Shown here one piece after another: positions 25,323-34,014 of a DNA stretch of 64,000 nt. Made by a program: the position numbers and the translations under genes. The DNA lies in assembly GCF_026339955.1 (NCBI RefSeq), contig NZ_JAPEPW010000001.1, forward strand, positions 682,001 to 746,000. The letters run 5' to 3'. The stretch comes from Streptomyces sp. NBC_01549 (lineage in GTDB: Bacteria; Actinomycetota; Actinomycetes; Streptomycetales; Streptomycetaceae). A model generated the notes under the pieces. That model worked only from the letters and a program-made list of their open reading frames with translations, searched no databases and had not been told where the DNA came from. Positions within the stretch are counted from its first letter, which is position 1. Each line of letters starts with the position of its first letter.

Positions 25323-25745
25323 GTGTCGCGCCACCGATGGGTGCGCTTCAGCTGCCACGGTGACCAACTGCTTGACGATCCGTCGCGGGGCGGCCTGCGG
25401 CTCGCCGACGGCAGGCTCACCATCGAGGAGGTCAGTGCCCGCCAATACCAGGGGGCGTTCGCCTTTCTGGCGGCCTGCAAGACCGCGACCGGCGGCGTCG
25501 GTCTCGCCGACGAGGCGATCACGGTCGTCGCGGCCCTGCACTACACCGGCTACCGGCACGTCATCGGTACGCTGTGGACCGTCTCCGACACCGCGGCGGC
25601 GGCAGTCGCCGAGGCCGTGTACGGCCCGCCGGACGTGGCCTTCGAACCGGCGCTTTCCCCCTACCGCTTGCACACGGTCCTGAGCCGACTGCGTGACACC
25701 GAACGGCTGAGCGTATGGACGCCGTTCACTCACATCGGCCCGTGA
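25323..25745 (+). pseudogene. CHAT-domain (caspase-like) protein, C-terminal fragment
   Basis: About 140 aa equal to the C-terminal part of a CHAT protease domain. HRWVRFSCHGDQ holds the catalytic His, and FLAACKTATGG holds the catalytic Cys. HVIGTLWTVSDTAAAAVAEAVYG and SVWTPFTHIGP are the usual end of the family. The TPR region and the first half of the CHAT domain are missing and there is no ribosome site. The part normally upstream of this domain is found instead about 350 bp downstream (26092-26439), so the locus is rearranged. Confidence 0.7.
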
Positions 25746-26047
25746 GGCCGTAGCGACGCGAGCCGGCCGGTCCGCCGGGACAGCTCCCACAGCACCGTCA
25801 GCAGTGTCGACCGGGCGTGCCGGTCGTGGCGGCGTTCCGTCAGCAGAGCCGCGATCCCATCGTGTGCGCGTTCCGGGTCGCGGTAGGCCGGCGCCGTCAG
25901 CGGCCCGTCGACAGCCCAGGTCAGTACGGCGCGCCGGGCCGCGGTGTGCAGGCGCGCTTGTGCACCGTCGAGCCCGCGCAGCACGGTTTCGGCGTCTCCG
26001 AGGTAGGCGAGGGCGATCAGCCTGCCGGTGGCGTCGCCCGGGTGCAC
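25730..26047 (-). pseudogene. Protein fragment of unknown family, antisense between CHAT fragments
   Basis: A reading of about 105 aa with protein-like sequence (ATGRLIALAYLGDAETVLRGL, RRAVLTWAVDGPLTAPAY, TLLTVLWELSRRTGRLASL). Coding character continues upstream of the GTG at 26047 to about 26095 (DQGVRRVRGAVDED). It then breaks where the plus-strand CHAT fragment begins. Its 3' end overlaps the CHAT C-terminal fragment by 16 bp. It could be a small intact gene, but the open upstream end suggests a truncated one. Function unknown. Confidence 0.4.
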
Positions 26048-26091
26048 GTCTTCGTCGACGGCGCCGCGGACCCGCCGGACACCCTGGTCGG

Positions 26092-26439
26092 CTGACCGCT
26101 GTCGCTCTGGTCGAGTCCGACGACTGGCCCACGGCCCTGCACCACTACTTGCTGGCGGTCGGCCTCCTCGGCCACGTCACGGCCCGCGATCTGCACCGGC
26201 ACGACCAGGAACACGGGCTCTCCCTCACCGCCGCCGTGGCCACCGAGGCAGTGGCCGTCGCTCTGCGGGCCAGCACGGCAGAGCACGCGACGACCTTGCT
26301 GGAACAAGGCCGGACGCAGATCTTCAGCCAACAGCTCGACACACGTACCGACCTGGAAGAACTCCGCCGGGTCGCCGCACCGCTGGCGGAACGACTGGAG
26401 GCCGTCCGGCGCCAGTTGGCCGAAACAGGCAGGCAGTGA
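26092..26439 (+). pseudogene. CHAT-domain protein, central (TPR-end) fragment
   Basis: About 115 codons matching the region between the TPRs and the CHAT domain of Streptomyces CHAT proteins: DDWPTALHHYLLAVGLLG, then HATTLLEQGRTQIFSQQLD and TRTDLEELRRVAAPLAERL. Coding sense starts abruptly at about 26092 and ends at TGA 26437-26439, where an intact gene would run another 250 or more residues into the protease domain. It lies downstream of the C-terminal CHAT fragment at 25323-25745, the reverse of the natural order. Confidence 0.65.
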
Positions 26440-26573
26440 CGTCGGCCCCATGGCATCGCGTCCACCCCGGGCGTGCCGGGCCCGGCCATGAGGTCGGCGG
26501 CCGTCTTCACGCGGCTGACGGGGGCCGTGATGCAATGGGACACCACAGAGCAGATCTCGGGGTGGAGTGGGGC

Positions 26574-28502
26574 GTGTTGAGCGACGGTGGGCCCGATGCG
26601 GGAAGTTTCCAGCCTCTGGAGGACGGCGATCCGCAGGTCGTCGGCGGCTACCGCCTGGTGGCACGGCTCGGGTCCGGCGGCATGGGACGGGTCTATCTCT
26701 CGCACACGCCGGGCGGGCGGGCCGTCGCGGTCAAGGTGATCCGGCCGGAGCTGGCCGAGAGCGCCGAGTTCCGCAAGCGGTTCCAGGCCGAGGTGGCCGC
26801 GGCGAGCCGGGTGCACGGGCTCTACACGGCTCCGGTCGTGGACAGCGACACTGCGGGATCGATGCCGTGGTGTGCGACCGCCTATGTGCCGGGGCCCTCC
26901 CTCGCCGACGCGGTACGCGATCACGGGCCGCTGCCCGTCGACACGGTGCTGCGGCTGATCGCCGGTGTCGCGGAGGCCCTGCAGGCGGTGCACCGCGAGG
27001 GCATCGTGCACCGGGACCTCAAGCCCTCGAACGTGCTGCTCGCCGCGGACGGCCCGCGGGTCATCGACTTCGGTGTCGCGCGGGCCGCGGACGCCACGTC
27101 GGTGACGACGAGCGGCACGGCCCTCGGAACCGTCGCCTACATGGCGCCGGAGCAGGTGCTCGGCGGGGATGCCATGCCCTCGGCCGACGTGTTCGCGCTG
27201 GGGCAGACCGCGGTGTTCGCAGCGACGGGCGGCGGCGCCTTCGGGGACGGTGATCCCCACGCGATGCTCTACCGAGTGGTGCACGAGGATCCCGATCTCA
27301 GCCGTGTGCCGTTGGAGATACGGGAGTTGGTGGCGCGGTGTCTGCGCAAGCCCGCCGCCGAGCGGCCTTCCGTCGAGGAGGTCATACGCTCCGTCCAGAC
27401 GATCCAGGCGGATCTCGGTGCCGAAGCGCGGTCCACGTCCGGGGCGTGGCTGACGGGCGAACTGGCGGCGGGTATCGCGGCTCGGGCCGAAGGCGCCGAC
27501 CGGGCCCGGGCGGAGGCGGCTTCGGGCGCTCACGCTTCAGGGGCCTCCGGGGCTTCGGGGGTTTTCGGACCCGCGGGCTCCGGCGACTTCGGACCCGGCG
27601 GTCCCACCGGTCCCACCAGTCCCGGTGCTTTCGGCCCCCCGATGGCCTACTCCCCCACCGCACCGCCCCACGCCGCGCTGCCCGGGCCTTTCGTGATGGG
27701 GCCGGGGGCCGCGCCGGGTCCGTACGCTCCGCCCCCCTGGCCGCAGTCGCAGGAGCCGGCCGCCGCACAGACCTCCTCGATGGGCACGGACGCCAAGGGT
27801 CGCAAGGCCCGGGGCTGGGTGCTGTCGGCAGCCGCGGTCGTACTCGTCGCCGGCGGGGCGGCCGCCGCACTGCTGCTCGTTCCGGGGGACGGCGACAAGA
27901 ACGACAGCCGGGCGCAGAACGTGGCCACGTCGCAGTCGACCACGGCCGCCAAGGCCTCGCCGTCGGCGTCGGGCTCCCCGTCCCCCCGGACCTCGAAGAA
28001 GCCAAAGCCGTCCAAGTCCGCTCTGCCGCCCAGCCCTTCGGGCCCCCCGACGCCCACGCGGACCGCGACCTCGGCTCCCCCGACCGCCGCGTCCAGCAGG
28101 CCCGCGACCCCGACGGCCCCCGTCCCGGTGACGTACTCCGAGATCCGGATGACCGCGAGCCACGACCTGTACCTGGCGGACACTCCCGTACGGTCCAAGG
28201 CGGACACCGGGACCTCCGACGAGGATCTGACGTACGCCGTCTACTCCTCGGGCGCGGTCCTCGCCCCCGGCACCGACTCCGGCAGTTCCCTCGCCCTGCT
28301 GCCCGTGGGTCGGCAGGGCGGCGTGGACGCGTGCAAGGCGGCGACCGGCTACAAGAGTTACGTCTGGGTCAAGGACCTCACCGTCGGCCAGCAGATGTGC
28401 GTGATCAGCGGGACGGGGCATGTGGGGCTGGTGACGTACCGGGGGTCGTCCGGGACGACGTACGCCACCTTGGACGTGAAGGTCTGGCGCAACGCGGCCT
28501 AG
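26574..28502 (+). CDS. PknB-type membrane Ser/Thr protein kinase with extracytoplasmic C-terminal domain
   Basis: About 642 aa. GTG at 26574 is chosen (GGAG six bases upstream); the frame is open further up. The kinase domain is complete: LGSGGMGRVY, VAVKVI, HRDLKPSNVLL (catalytic loop), DFGVARA, and GTVAYMAPEQVL. A Gly/Ala/Pro-rich juxtamembrane linker follows, then one membrane helix (VLSAAAVVLVAGGAAAALLLV) near residue 420. Outside is a Ser/Thr/Pro-rich stalk and a domain of about 110 residues with two cysteines (VDACKAATGY, QQMCVISG), with no PASTA repeats. It is preceded by the degenerate CHAT region. The signal sensed is unknown. Confidence 0.92.
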   Translation: MLSDGGPDAGSFQPLEDGDPQVVGGYRLVARLGSGGMGRVYLSHTPGGRAVAVKVIRPELAESAEFRKRFQAEVAAASRVHGLYTAPVVDSDTAGSMPWCATAYVPGPSLADAVRDHGPLPVDTVLRLIAGVAEALQAVHREGIVHRDLKPSNVLLAADGPRVIDFGVARAADATSVTTSGTALGTVAYMAPEQVLGGDAMPSADVFALGQTAVFAATGGGAFGDGDPHAMLYRVVHEDPDLSRVPLEIRELVARCLRKPAAERPSVEEVIRSVQTIQADLGAEARSTSGAWLTGELAAGIAARAEGADRARAEAASGAHASGASGASGVFGPAGSGDFGPGGPTGPTSPGAFGPPMAYSPTAPPHAALPGPFVMGPGAAPGPYAPPPWPQSQEPAAAQTSSMGTDAKGRKARGWVLSAAAVVLVAGGAAAALLLVPGDGDKNDSRAQNVATSQSTTAAKASPSASGSPSPRTSKKPKPSKSALPPSPSGPPTPTRTATSAPPTAASSRPATPTAPVPVTYSEIRMTASHDLYLADTPVRSKADTGTSDEDLTYAVYSSGAVLAPGTDSGSSLALLPVGRQGGVDACKAATGYKSYVWVKDLTVGQQMCVISGTGHVGLVTYRGSSGTTYATLDVKVWRNAA

Positions 28503-28505
28503 GAA

Positions 28506-28583
28506 CGGCCTCTCCCCTCACGGCCTCACCCCTCACGGCCTCACCACGGGTCTCACAGGCCTCATGGGTCTCACGGGTCTTAC
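28506..28583. repeat. Nested 15-bp and 9-bp tandem repeats after the kinase gene
   Basis: Three 15-bp units begin at 28506, 28521 and 28536 (CGGCCTCTCCCCTCA, CGGCCTCACCCCTCA, CGGCCTCACCACGGG). They run into four 9-bp units (GGGTCTCAC, AGGCCTCAT, GGGTCTCAC, GGGTCTTAC) from 28548 to 28583. The array fills the gap between the kinase stop and the convergent GNAT stop, where a terminator would be expected. Confidence 0.75.
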
Positions 28584-29125
28584 GGGCCGAGGACGCCCGC
28601 GCCCGGCCGTCGCACCATGAAGACGTCGACCGGGTCCTGAACCTCCACGGTGAACCCGTGGCGCTCGTACAGCCGCCGGGCGGCGCTGCCCTGCAGGACG
28701 TTCAGACGGACGAGCTTGCCGTCGGCGTCGGCCCGGTCCAGCAGGGTGCGCAGGACAGCCGAACCGAGCCCCCGGCCGTGCAAGCCGGGGGCGAGATAGA
28801 AATGCTCCAGCCACAGCCCGTCCTCGGCCGGCCTCAGCGTGACGCAGCCCGCGAAGTCGCCGTCGGCCATGACGACCGACGTGTGCCCCGGGGAGAAGGA
28901 ATCCCGCAGCCGCCGACGGACCCGGTGCTCGTCGAACCGGCCCAACCGCTCCAGGTCCGGGCGCATCACCGTCGCCCGCAGCTCGGCGATCACCTCGACG
29001 TCCGCCTGCTCCGCGGACCGCAGCGCCCATTCCATGGAAGGCCCCGCCCCGGTTCCCCGCAGCTCCTGTCCCTGTCCCTGTCCCTGCCCCTGCCGTATCC
29101 GGTCCGTCTCCGTGCTCGTCTCCAT
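28580..29125 (-). CDS. GNAT-family N-acetyltransferase
   Basis: About 181 aa from ATG at 29125. Residues 11-20 are a short Gly-Gln run encoded by a 6-bp repeat. The GNAT fold starts at MEWALRSAEQADVEVIAEL, which is an alternative start at about residue 31. The acetyl-CoA loop is GLHGRGLGSAVLRTLLDRA, and the C-terminal ARRLYERHGF strand-helix is typical. The substrate is unknown. It converges on the kinase gene and is divergent from the 29205 gene, with 79 bp between their starts. Confidence 0.85.
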   Translation of the reverse strand: METSTETDRIRQGQGQGQGQELRGTGAGPSMEWALRSAEQADVEVIAELRATVMRPDLERLGRFDEHRVRRRLRDSFSPGHTSVVMADGDFAGCVTLRPAEDGLWLEHFYLAPGLHGRGLGSAVLRTLLDRADADGKLVRLNVLQGSAARRLYERHGFTVEVQDPVDVFMVRRPGAGVLGP

Positions 29126-29204
29126 GGTGGGAGTCTCTCAGTGGCCTGCCGAGGCTTCGGGAGGGGCTTGTCCGCGGCGTCATGTCCCGCATACAACTCG
29201 TGAC

Positions 29205-29810
29205 ATGACTGACGCGACGGACAGGACTGAAGTGACCGGCGACTGTGACGCATCCCGGTGGTCGCGTGCCGAAGCCTTCCTGCGTGCGCGGGGAACCGCC
29301 GAGATGCCGCATCCGGGCGGCACCCTGCTGGCGCACCTCGGCCGTGTCCGGCGGCTCCTGGCCGACTGGGGCAACTCCCCCGCGGTCCAGGCGGCGGGGC
29401 TGTGCCATGCCACATACGGGACCGACGGCTTCGACCAGTACCTGTTGCCGGTCGCCGAGCGGGCGACCCTGGCGGAGGCGATCGGTGACCGGGCCGAGGC
29501 GCTGGTGTACCTGTACGCGAGTTGTGACCGCGGTGCCGTCTACCCCCGGTTCGGGCGCGATCGGCCGGTGGTCTTCCGTGATCGCTTCACCGGCCGCGAG
29601 CACACTCCGGCCGAGGCGGACCTGCGAGCGTTCTTGCAGATCACCGTCGCCAACGAACTCGACGTACTGGCCCACAACGAGGAACTGGCCGAGCGGTACG
29701 GCCCGTACCTGTACCGGCTGTTCGCCGGTGCGGGCGACCTGCTGTCCGCCCCGGCCCGGGACGCCTGCGCTCGGCAGCTCGGCCGGCACGCCGCGTTCCC
29801 GGACCACTGA
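29205..29810 (+). CDS. DUF6817-like (HD-fold-related) protein
   Basis: A 201-aa protein from ATG 29205. The conserved block GGTLLAHLGRVRRLLADWG, then AAGLCHATYGTDGF, resembles the DUF6817 family, which looks like a degenerate HD-type metal-dependent fold (His in AHL and CHATYG). ITVANELDVLAHNEEL follows. No signal peptide or membrane segment. No biochemical function is known to me. It is transcribed divergently from the GNAT gene and alone. The 260-bp gap after it (29811-30070) shows only the ribosome site of the next gene. Confidence 0.65.
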   Translation: MTDATDRTEVTGDCDASRWSRAEAFLRARGTAEMPHPGGTLLAHLGRVRRLLADWGNSPAVQAAGLCHATYGTDGFDQYLLPVAERATLAEAIGDRAEALVYLYASCDRGAVYPRFGRDRPVVFRDRFTGREHTPAEADLRAFLQITVANELDVLAHNEELAERYGPYLYRLFAGAGDLLSAPARDACARQLGRHAAFPDH

Positions 29811-30070
29811 TCGCCGAGTCCGAGCACTTCAGGTCGATGTACGTCGGTGAACCTCGGTGAACACTTTTACCCGCCCCTGATGGCATGCTCTGGTCAAATC
29901 TGCCAGGCTTCCCGCAGCCGTCGCCCTGACCCCAGGGAGACGCGACAAAAAATCTCACCCCAGCGATCGCGTGAGCGATGCGCGCAGCCCTCGGCCGTCC
30001 CCGGCGCACCCAAGCCGTCAGGGCGGCCACCGAGCAGGCCGCAATCCCGGCCGCCTCAAAGGAGTTTCGT

Positions 30071-31930
30071 GTGAGACCGACCCCCCACAAGGCCTTCGCC
30101 GCGGGCGCACTCGGCGTCATCGCGTTGGCCGCCACCCTGCTCCCCGTCACCCCGGCAGCAGCCGCGCCGCCCGCGGCACCACTGGCCGCCGACTGCACCC
30201 CGGCCCAGGTGGTCACCAACGGTGGTTTCGAGAGCGGGACTTCGCCCTGGACCCAGTCGTCGACGACGGTGATCACCAGCCGTTCCGGGCAGAGCGCCCA
30301 CGGCGGCACCAGCTTCGCCTGGCTGAACGGTGTCGGCAGTACGCACACCGACACCCTCTCGCAGAGCGTCGCGATCCCGTCCGGCTGCAGCAGTGCCACC
30401 CTCACCTTCTGGCTGCACATCGACACCGCCGAGACGACCTCGTCCACCGCGTACGACAAGCTGACGGCGAAGATCGGCAGTACGACACTGGCGACGTACT
30501 CGAACCTCAACAAGGCCACCGGCTACGTACAGAAGTCGTTCGACGTGTCGGCGTTCGCGGGCCAGACCGTGAGCCTCGCCTTCACCGGGACCGAGGACTC
30601 CAGCCTCCAGACGAGCTTCGTCCTCGACGACATCGCCCTCGACACCTCCGGCGCCACGACCCCGCCGGCGGACTCCACGCGCACGCCGGCCGCACCCTCG
30701 TACACCGTCAGCCTGAGCAGCAACTCGAGCGGCACCGTCTGGACCGGCCACGAGAGCGCCACCTTCACCAACGCCTCCTCGACCGCGCTCAGCGAGGTCT
30801 ACCTGAGGCTGTGGGACAACTACCACGGCACCTGCTCCGCCATGCCGATCACGGTCAGCAACGTCACCGGCGGCACCGCGGGCGCCCTGTCGGTCGGCTG
30901 CACCGCCCTCCAGATCGCCCTCCCGACCCCGCTGGCGCAGGGCCAGTCGACCACGATCGGCTTCGACCTGGGGATCACCGTCCCCAGCGGCGCCGACCGG
31001 TTCGGCTACGACGGCGCGTTCAGCATGATCGGCAACGCGCTGCCGGTCCTCGCGATCAAGGACGGTTCGGGCTGGCACCTGGACCCGTACACCAACAACG
31101 GCGAGTCGTTCTACTCCCTGGCCGCCGACTTCAAGGTCACCCTCGACCACCCGACCACCCTGCTGGTCCCGGCCACCGGCACCTCGGTCGACACCCCCGG
31201 CACCAGCGGACGCACGGTGACCACGGCCACCGCGTCCAAGGTCCGTGACTTCGCCTGGGCGGCGGGCCCGTTCACGAAGATCTCCGGTACGTCGACCGCG
31301 GGCACCCCGATCAACATCTACTCGGTCTCGGGCATCAGTTCGTCCAGCGCACAGTCCATGCTCACCACCGCGAAGACCGCGGTGGACGCCCACGCCGGAC
31401 GCTTCGGCTCCTATCCGTACGGCGAGTTGGACGCCGTGATCGACAACAACTTCTGGTTCGGCGGCATGGAGTACCCCGGCTTCGTCCTCGACCTGGTCAG
31501 CACCACGGCGCTCACCCACGAGATCGGCCACCAGTGGTTCTACGGGATCGTCGGCGACGACGAGTACAACAGCCCCTGGCTCGACGAGGCGTTCACCGAC
31601 TACGCCACCGACCTGGCCCTGGGCAGCACCGGCACGAACTGCTGGAACAGCGTCTCCTGGGCCTCGACCGCGGAGAACATCACCAACTCGATGGCCTACT
31701 GGGACGCCCACTCGTCCCGGTACTCCACCGTCGTGTACGGATACGGCAAGTGCGCCCTGCACGATCTGCGGCGCGTCCTCGGTGACACCGCCATGGCCAA
31801 GTTGCTGAAGGACTACGCCACTTCACACTGGTACGGCGTCTCGACCACGGCCGAGTTCAAGGCTGCCGCCCAGGCCGCCACGACCACGGACCTGACCTCG
31901 TTCTGGACCACACACCGCATCATCGGCTGA
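30071..31930 (+). CDS. Secreted M1-family metallopeptidase with N-terminal beta-sandwich module
   Basis: A 619-aa exported protein. GTG at 30071 has AAAGGAG 6 bp upstream. The signal peptide covers residues 1-33 and ends near AAAA. Residues 42-192 form a carbohydrate-binding-like jelly-roll module (VVTNGGFESGTSPWTQ through FVLDDIALDTSG). A Thr/Pro linker leads to the peptidase. The zinc site is H483-E484-x-x-H487 in THEIGHQWF with Glu506 in WLDEAFTDYA. GGMEYPG is the GxMEN equivalent. The protein lacks the PepN C-terminal domain. It probably acts on extracellular peptides or at the wall. Confidence 0.92.
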   Translation: MRPTPHKAFAAGALGVIALAATLLPVTPAAAAPPAAPLAADCTPAQVVTNGGFESGTSPWTQSSTTVITSRSGQSAHGGTSFAWLNGVGSTHTDTLSQSVAIPSGCSSATLTFWLHIDTAETTSSTAYDKLTAKIGSTTLATYSNLNKATGYVQKSFDVSAFAGQTVSLAFTGTEDSSLQTSFVLDDIALDTSGATTPPADSTRTPAAPSYTVSLSSNSSGTVWTGHESATFTNASSTALSEVYLRLWDNYHGTCSAMPITVSNVTGGTAGALSVGCTALQIALPTPLAQGQSTTIGFDLGITVPSGADRFGYDGAFSMIGNALPVLAIKDGSGWHLDPYTNNGESFYSLAADFKVTLDHPTTLLVPATGTSVDTPGTSGRTVTTATASKVRDFAWAAGPFTKISGTSTAGTPINIYSVSGISSSSAQSMLTTAKTAVDAHAGRFGSYPYGELDAVIDNNFWFGGMEYPGFVLDLVSTTALTHEIGHQWFYGIVGDDEYNSPWLDEAFTDYATDLALGSTGTNCWNSVSWASTAENITNSMAYWDAHSSRYSTVVYGYGKCALHDLRRVLGDTAMAKLLKDYATSHWYGVSTTAEFKAAAQAATTTDLTSFWTTHRIIG

Positions 31931-31973
31931 TACGGATACGGCGACGGTTCGCCGTGGTTGGCCCCTTGGGGTG

Positions 31974-32996
31974 TCATCCGCGGCGAACCGCGCCCTCGGC
32001 GTACACGACCGACCACGGGCGGGTTGACTCGTCCTCAGGGTGAGCCCCGTCCGCTCTCCCCGGTGCCGCGGGGCGGCCCCGGTCGTCCCGGCTCAGGGCT
32101 GCGATGCGGTCCCGGGTCAGTACCTCGGCCGCGAGTTCCGCGAAGGGGCGCGCGGCGGGGTGGGCGGCATGGTCCGCGGGCCACGCGCCGCTCAGTCGCT
32201 GGGTGAGGGGACGGCCCGACAGGGGCCGCCAGGCCACGCGGGGCTCCTTGCGAGCCACCGGCCCCTGGTCGAAGGCGATTCCGTGCCCCGCCGTCACCAG
32301 GGCCAGCAGGAACTCGGAGTTGGACGCATGCCGCAGACGACCGGGCACGAAGCCCTCGCCGCGGCAGACATCGAGAATCCGGTCGTACCAACCGGGGGCG
32401 TGGGCCCGCGGAAAGAGCACGAGATCGTGGCCGGACAGCTCGCCGAGCGCCACCTCGGGCAGCCGGGCCAGCGGCGAGGTGCGGGGCAGGACGACTCCCA
32501 GATCCACCGAGACCTCGGGACCGAGCCGCAGTCCGGTGGCGTCCACGGGCTGGTGGACGAGCCCGACGTCGAGTCCGCCGGAGGCGAGCAGTCGCACCTG
32601 CTCCTCCGTGGTGGTCTCCCGCAGGTCGACGGACAGCCCCGGAGAGCGCTCCGCACATCCGGCGAGCAGCGCGGACAGCACGGCGGCCGTGGTGTCGGGC
32701 GGCACGCCCGCGCGCAGGGTCCCCAGGCCGCCGTCCCCGGCACGCCGGGCCAGCACCCGCAGCCGCTCCTCACGGGCGAGGAGTTCGCGGGCCTCGTCCA
32801 GCAGCACCACCCCGGCGGCGGTCAGCCGGATCCGGCGGTGCGCGCGGTCGAACAGCTCGGCGCCGAGCTCCTTCTCCAGCCTGCGTACGGCCTGGCTGAG
32901 CGGCGGCTGAGCCATGCCCAGCCGGTCGGCGGCCCGACTGAAGTGCAGTTCCTCGGCTACGGTGACGAAAAGACGCAGGTGGCGCAAGAGATCCAC
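31974..32996 (-). CDS. LysR-family transcriptional regulator
   Basis: A 340-aa LTTR. GTG at 32996. The N-terminal winged HTH is textbook (LRLFVTVAEELHFSRAADRL, then QPPLSQAVRRLEKELG). The effector-binding domain spans about residues 90-290. The C-terminal 45 residues are a polar extension. It is divergent, with only 35 bp separating its start from the serine hydrolase gene at 33032, which is the ampR-ampC arrangement. This makes that gene the likely target. The inducer is unknown. Confidence 0.93.
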   Translation of the reverse strand: MDLLRHLRLFVTVAEELHFSRAADRLGMAQPPLSQAVRRLEKELGAELFDRAHRRIRLTAAGVVLLDEARELLAREERLRVLARRAGDGGLGTLRAGVPPDTTAAVLSALLAGCAERSPGLSVDLRETTTEEQVRLLASGGLDVGLVHQPVDATGLRLGPEVSVDLGVVLPRTSPLARLPEVALGELSGHDLVLFPRAHAPGWYDRILDVCRGEGFVPGRLRHASNSEFLLALVTAGHGIAFDQGPVARKEPRVAWRPLSGRPLTQRLSGAWPADHAAHPAARPFAELAAEVLTRDRIAALSRDDRGRPAAPGRADGAHPEDESTRPWSVVYAEGAVRRG

Positions 32997-33031
32997 GTTC
33001 AGGGACCTTACGCGAGGGGGCGGGCGAACAC

Positions 33032-33931
33032 GTGGTCGAGGAGCGGATCCGCGAGGTTTTCGCGGGAGCGGGCGCCGAGGGCCTCCTGCACGCGGTCCCC
33101 GTCGGCGCCCGGCCGCCGGGTGAGGTGCGGGAGGTGGCCGTCGGCGCGGACGAACCCGTCGCGATCGCCTCGATCTTCAAGGTGCTGCTGGTCCTGGAGT
33201 TCGCCCGACAGGTGGCGGCCGGGCAGCTCGATCCCCGGGAACGGGTACGGGTGACGGCGGCCGACCGGCTCGGCGGCTGGGGCACGGCGGGCTGCGCGGA
33301 CGACGTCGAGCTGTCGTTGCGCGATCTGGCCTTCTTCGCGATGTCGGTCAGTGACAACGCGGCGGCGGATCTGCTGCTGGACCGGGTCGGGCTGGACACC
33401 GTACGGCTGCTCGCCAAGGAGCTCGGGCTCGACCGGACCAGGATCGTGGGCGGCCCTCGTGACGTGCTCGAGTCGATGCTCGCCGAGGTCGGGGCGGGCG
33501 ACGAGCGGGAGTTCGCCGTCCGGTACCCCTCCTTGCCGGACGACCGCAAGAGACGGATGGCCGTACTGGATCCCCTGCGCACCAACGCGAGCACGCCCCG
33601 GGAGACCAGCGAACTGCTGCGCCTGATCTGGCGTGACAAAGCGGGTTCTCCGGAAGCCTGCGCCCAGGTACGGGATTTGATGAGACGTCAGGTTTTCCGG
33701 CACCGGCTGGTGTCGGGATTCCCCGACGACGTGACGGTCGCGGCCAAGACCGGGACCCTGCCGGGACTGCACATGGAGACGGGAGTGGTCCGGTATCCCG
33801 ACGGCGGGTGCTACGCGATCTCCGTCTTCGCCCGTACCCGCGAACTGACCGCCGGCCGCCCGACGGTGGACGCCGCGATCGGCGCCGCAGCCGGAATCGC
33901 CGTCGACTTCTTGCGGAACGAGGGGCTCTGA
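33032..33931 (+). CDS. Class A beta-lactamase-related serine hydrolase
   Basis: A 299-aa penicillin-recognising fold. The active-site motifs are S47-I-F-K50, S107-D-N109 and K239-T-G241, in the right order and spacing. The class A Glu166 motif (ExxLN) is not evident between SDN and KTG, so true beta-lactamase activity is uncertain and a DD-peptidase or esterase role is possible. There is no signal peptide; the protein begins VVEERIREVF, which is odd for a periplasm-acting enzyme. GTG at 33032 follows GAGGGGG by about 11 bases. It is divergent from the LysR gene. Confidence 0.85.
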   Translation: MVEERIREVFAGAGAEGLLHAVPVGARPPGEVREVAVGADEPVAIASIFKVLLVLEFARQVAAGQLDPRERVRVTAADRLGGWGTAGCADDVELSLRDLAFFAMSVSDNAAADLLLDRVGLDTVRLLAKELGLDRTRIVGGPRDVLESMLAEVGAGDEREFAVRYPSLPDDRKRRMAVLDPLRTNASTPRETSELLRLIWRDKAGSPEACAQVRDLMRRQVFRHRLVSGFPDDVTVAAKTGTLPGLHMETGVVRYPDGGCYAISVFARTRELTAGRPTVDAAIGAAAGIAVDFLRNEGL

Positions 33932-34014
33932 CCAGGTCTCATATGCGCTCGCATATCGCGAAGGCACTGTTTCGATCTTGGACGCAGGCGGTCGGCCCCT
34001 GATCTGCTGACGAC

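Noticed and set aside
26028..26573. N-terminal extension of the Ser/Thr kinase through the open frame upstream of 26574
   Set aside because: The sequence there encodes the CHAT fragment in another frame, and the extension is Arg/Pro/Gly-rich shadow sequence without a ribosome site.
30056..31762. A 568-codon open frame antisense to the secreted M1 peptidase
   Set aside because: The opposite strand has a signal peptide, HEIGHQW zinc site and a good ribosome site. The antisense frame is a compositional shadow.
32993..33035. CCACGTTC ... GAACACGTGG inverted repeat as LysR operator
   Set aside because: The arms include the two start codons and differ by a 2-base insertion, so the symmetry is likely a by-product of the two facing GTG starts.
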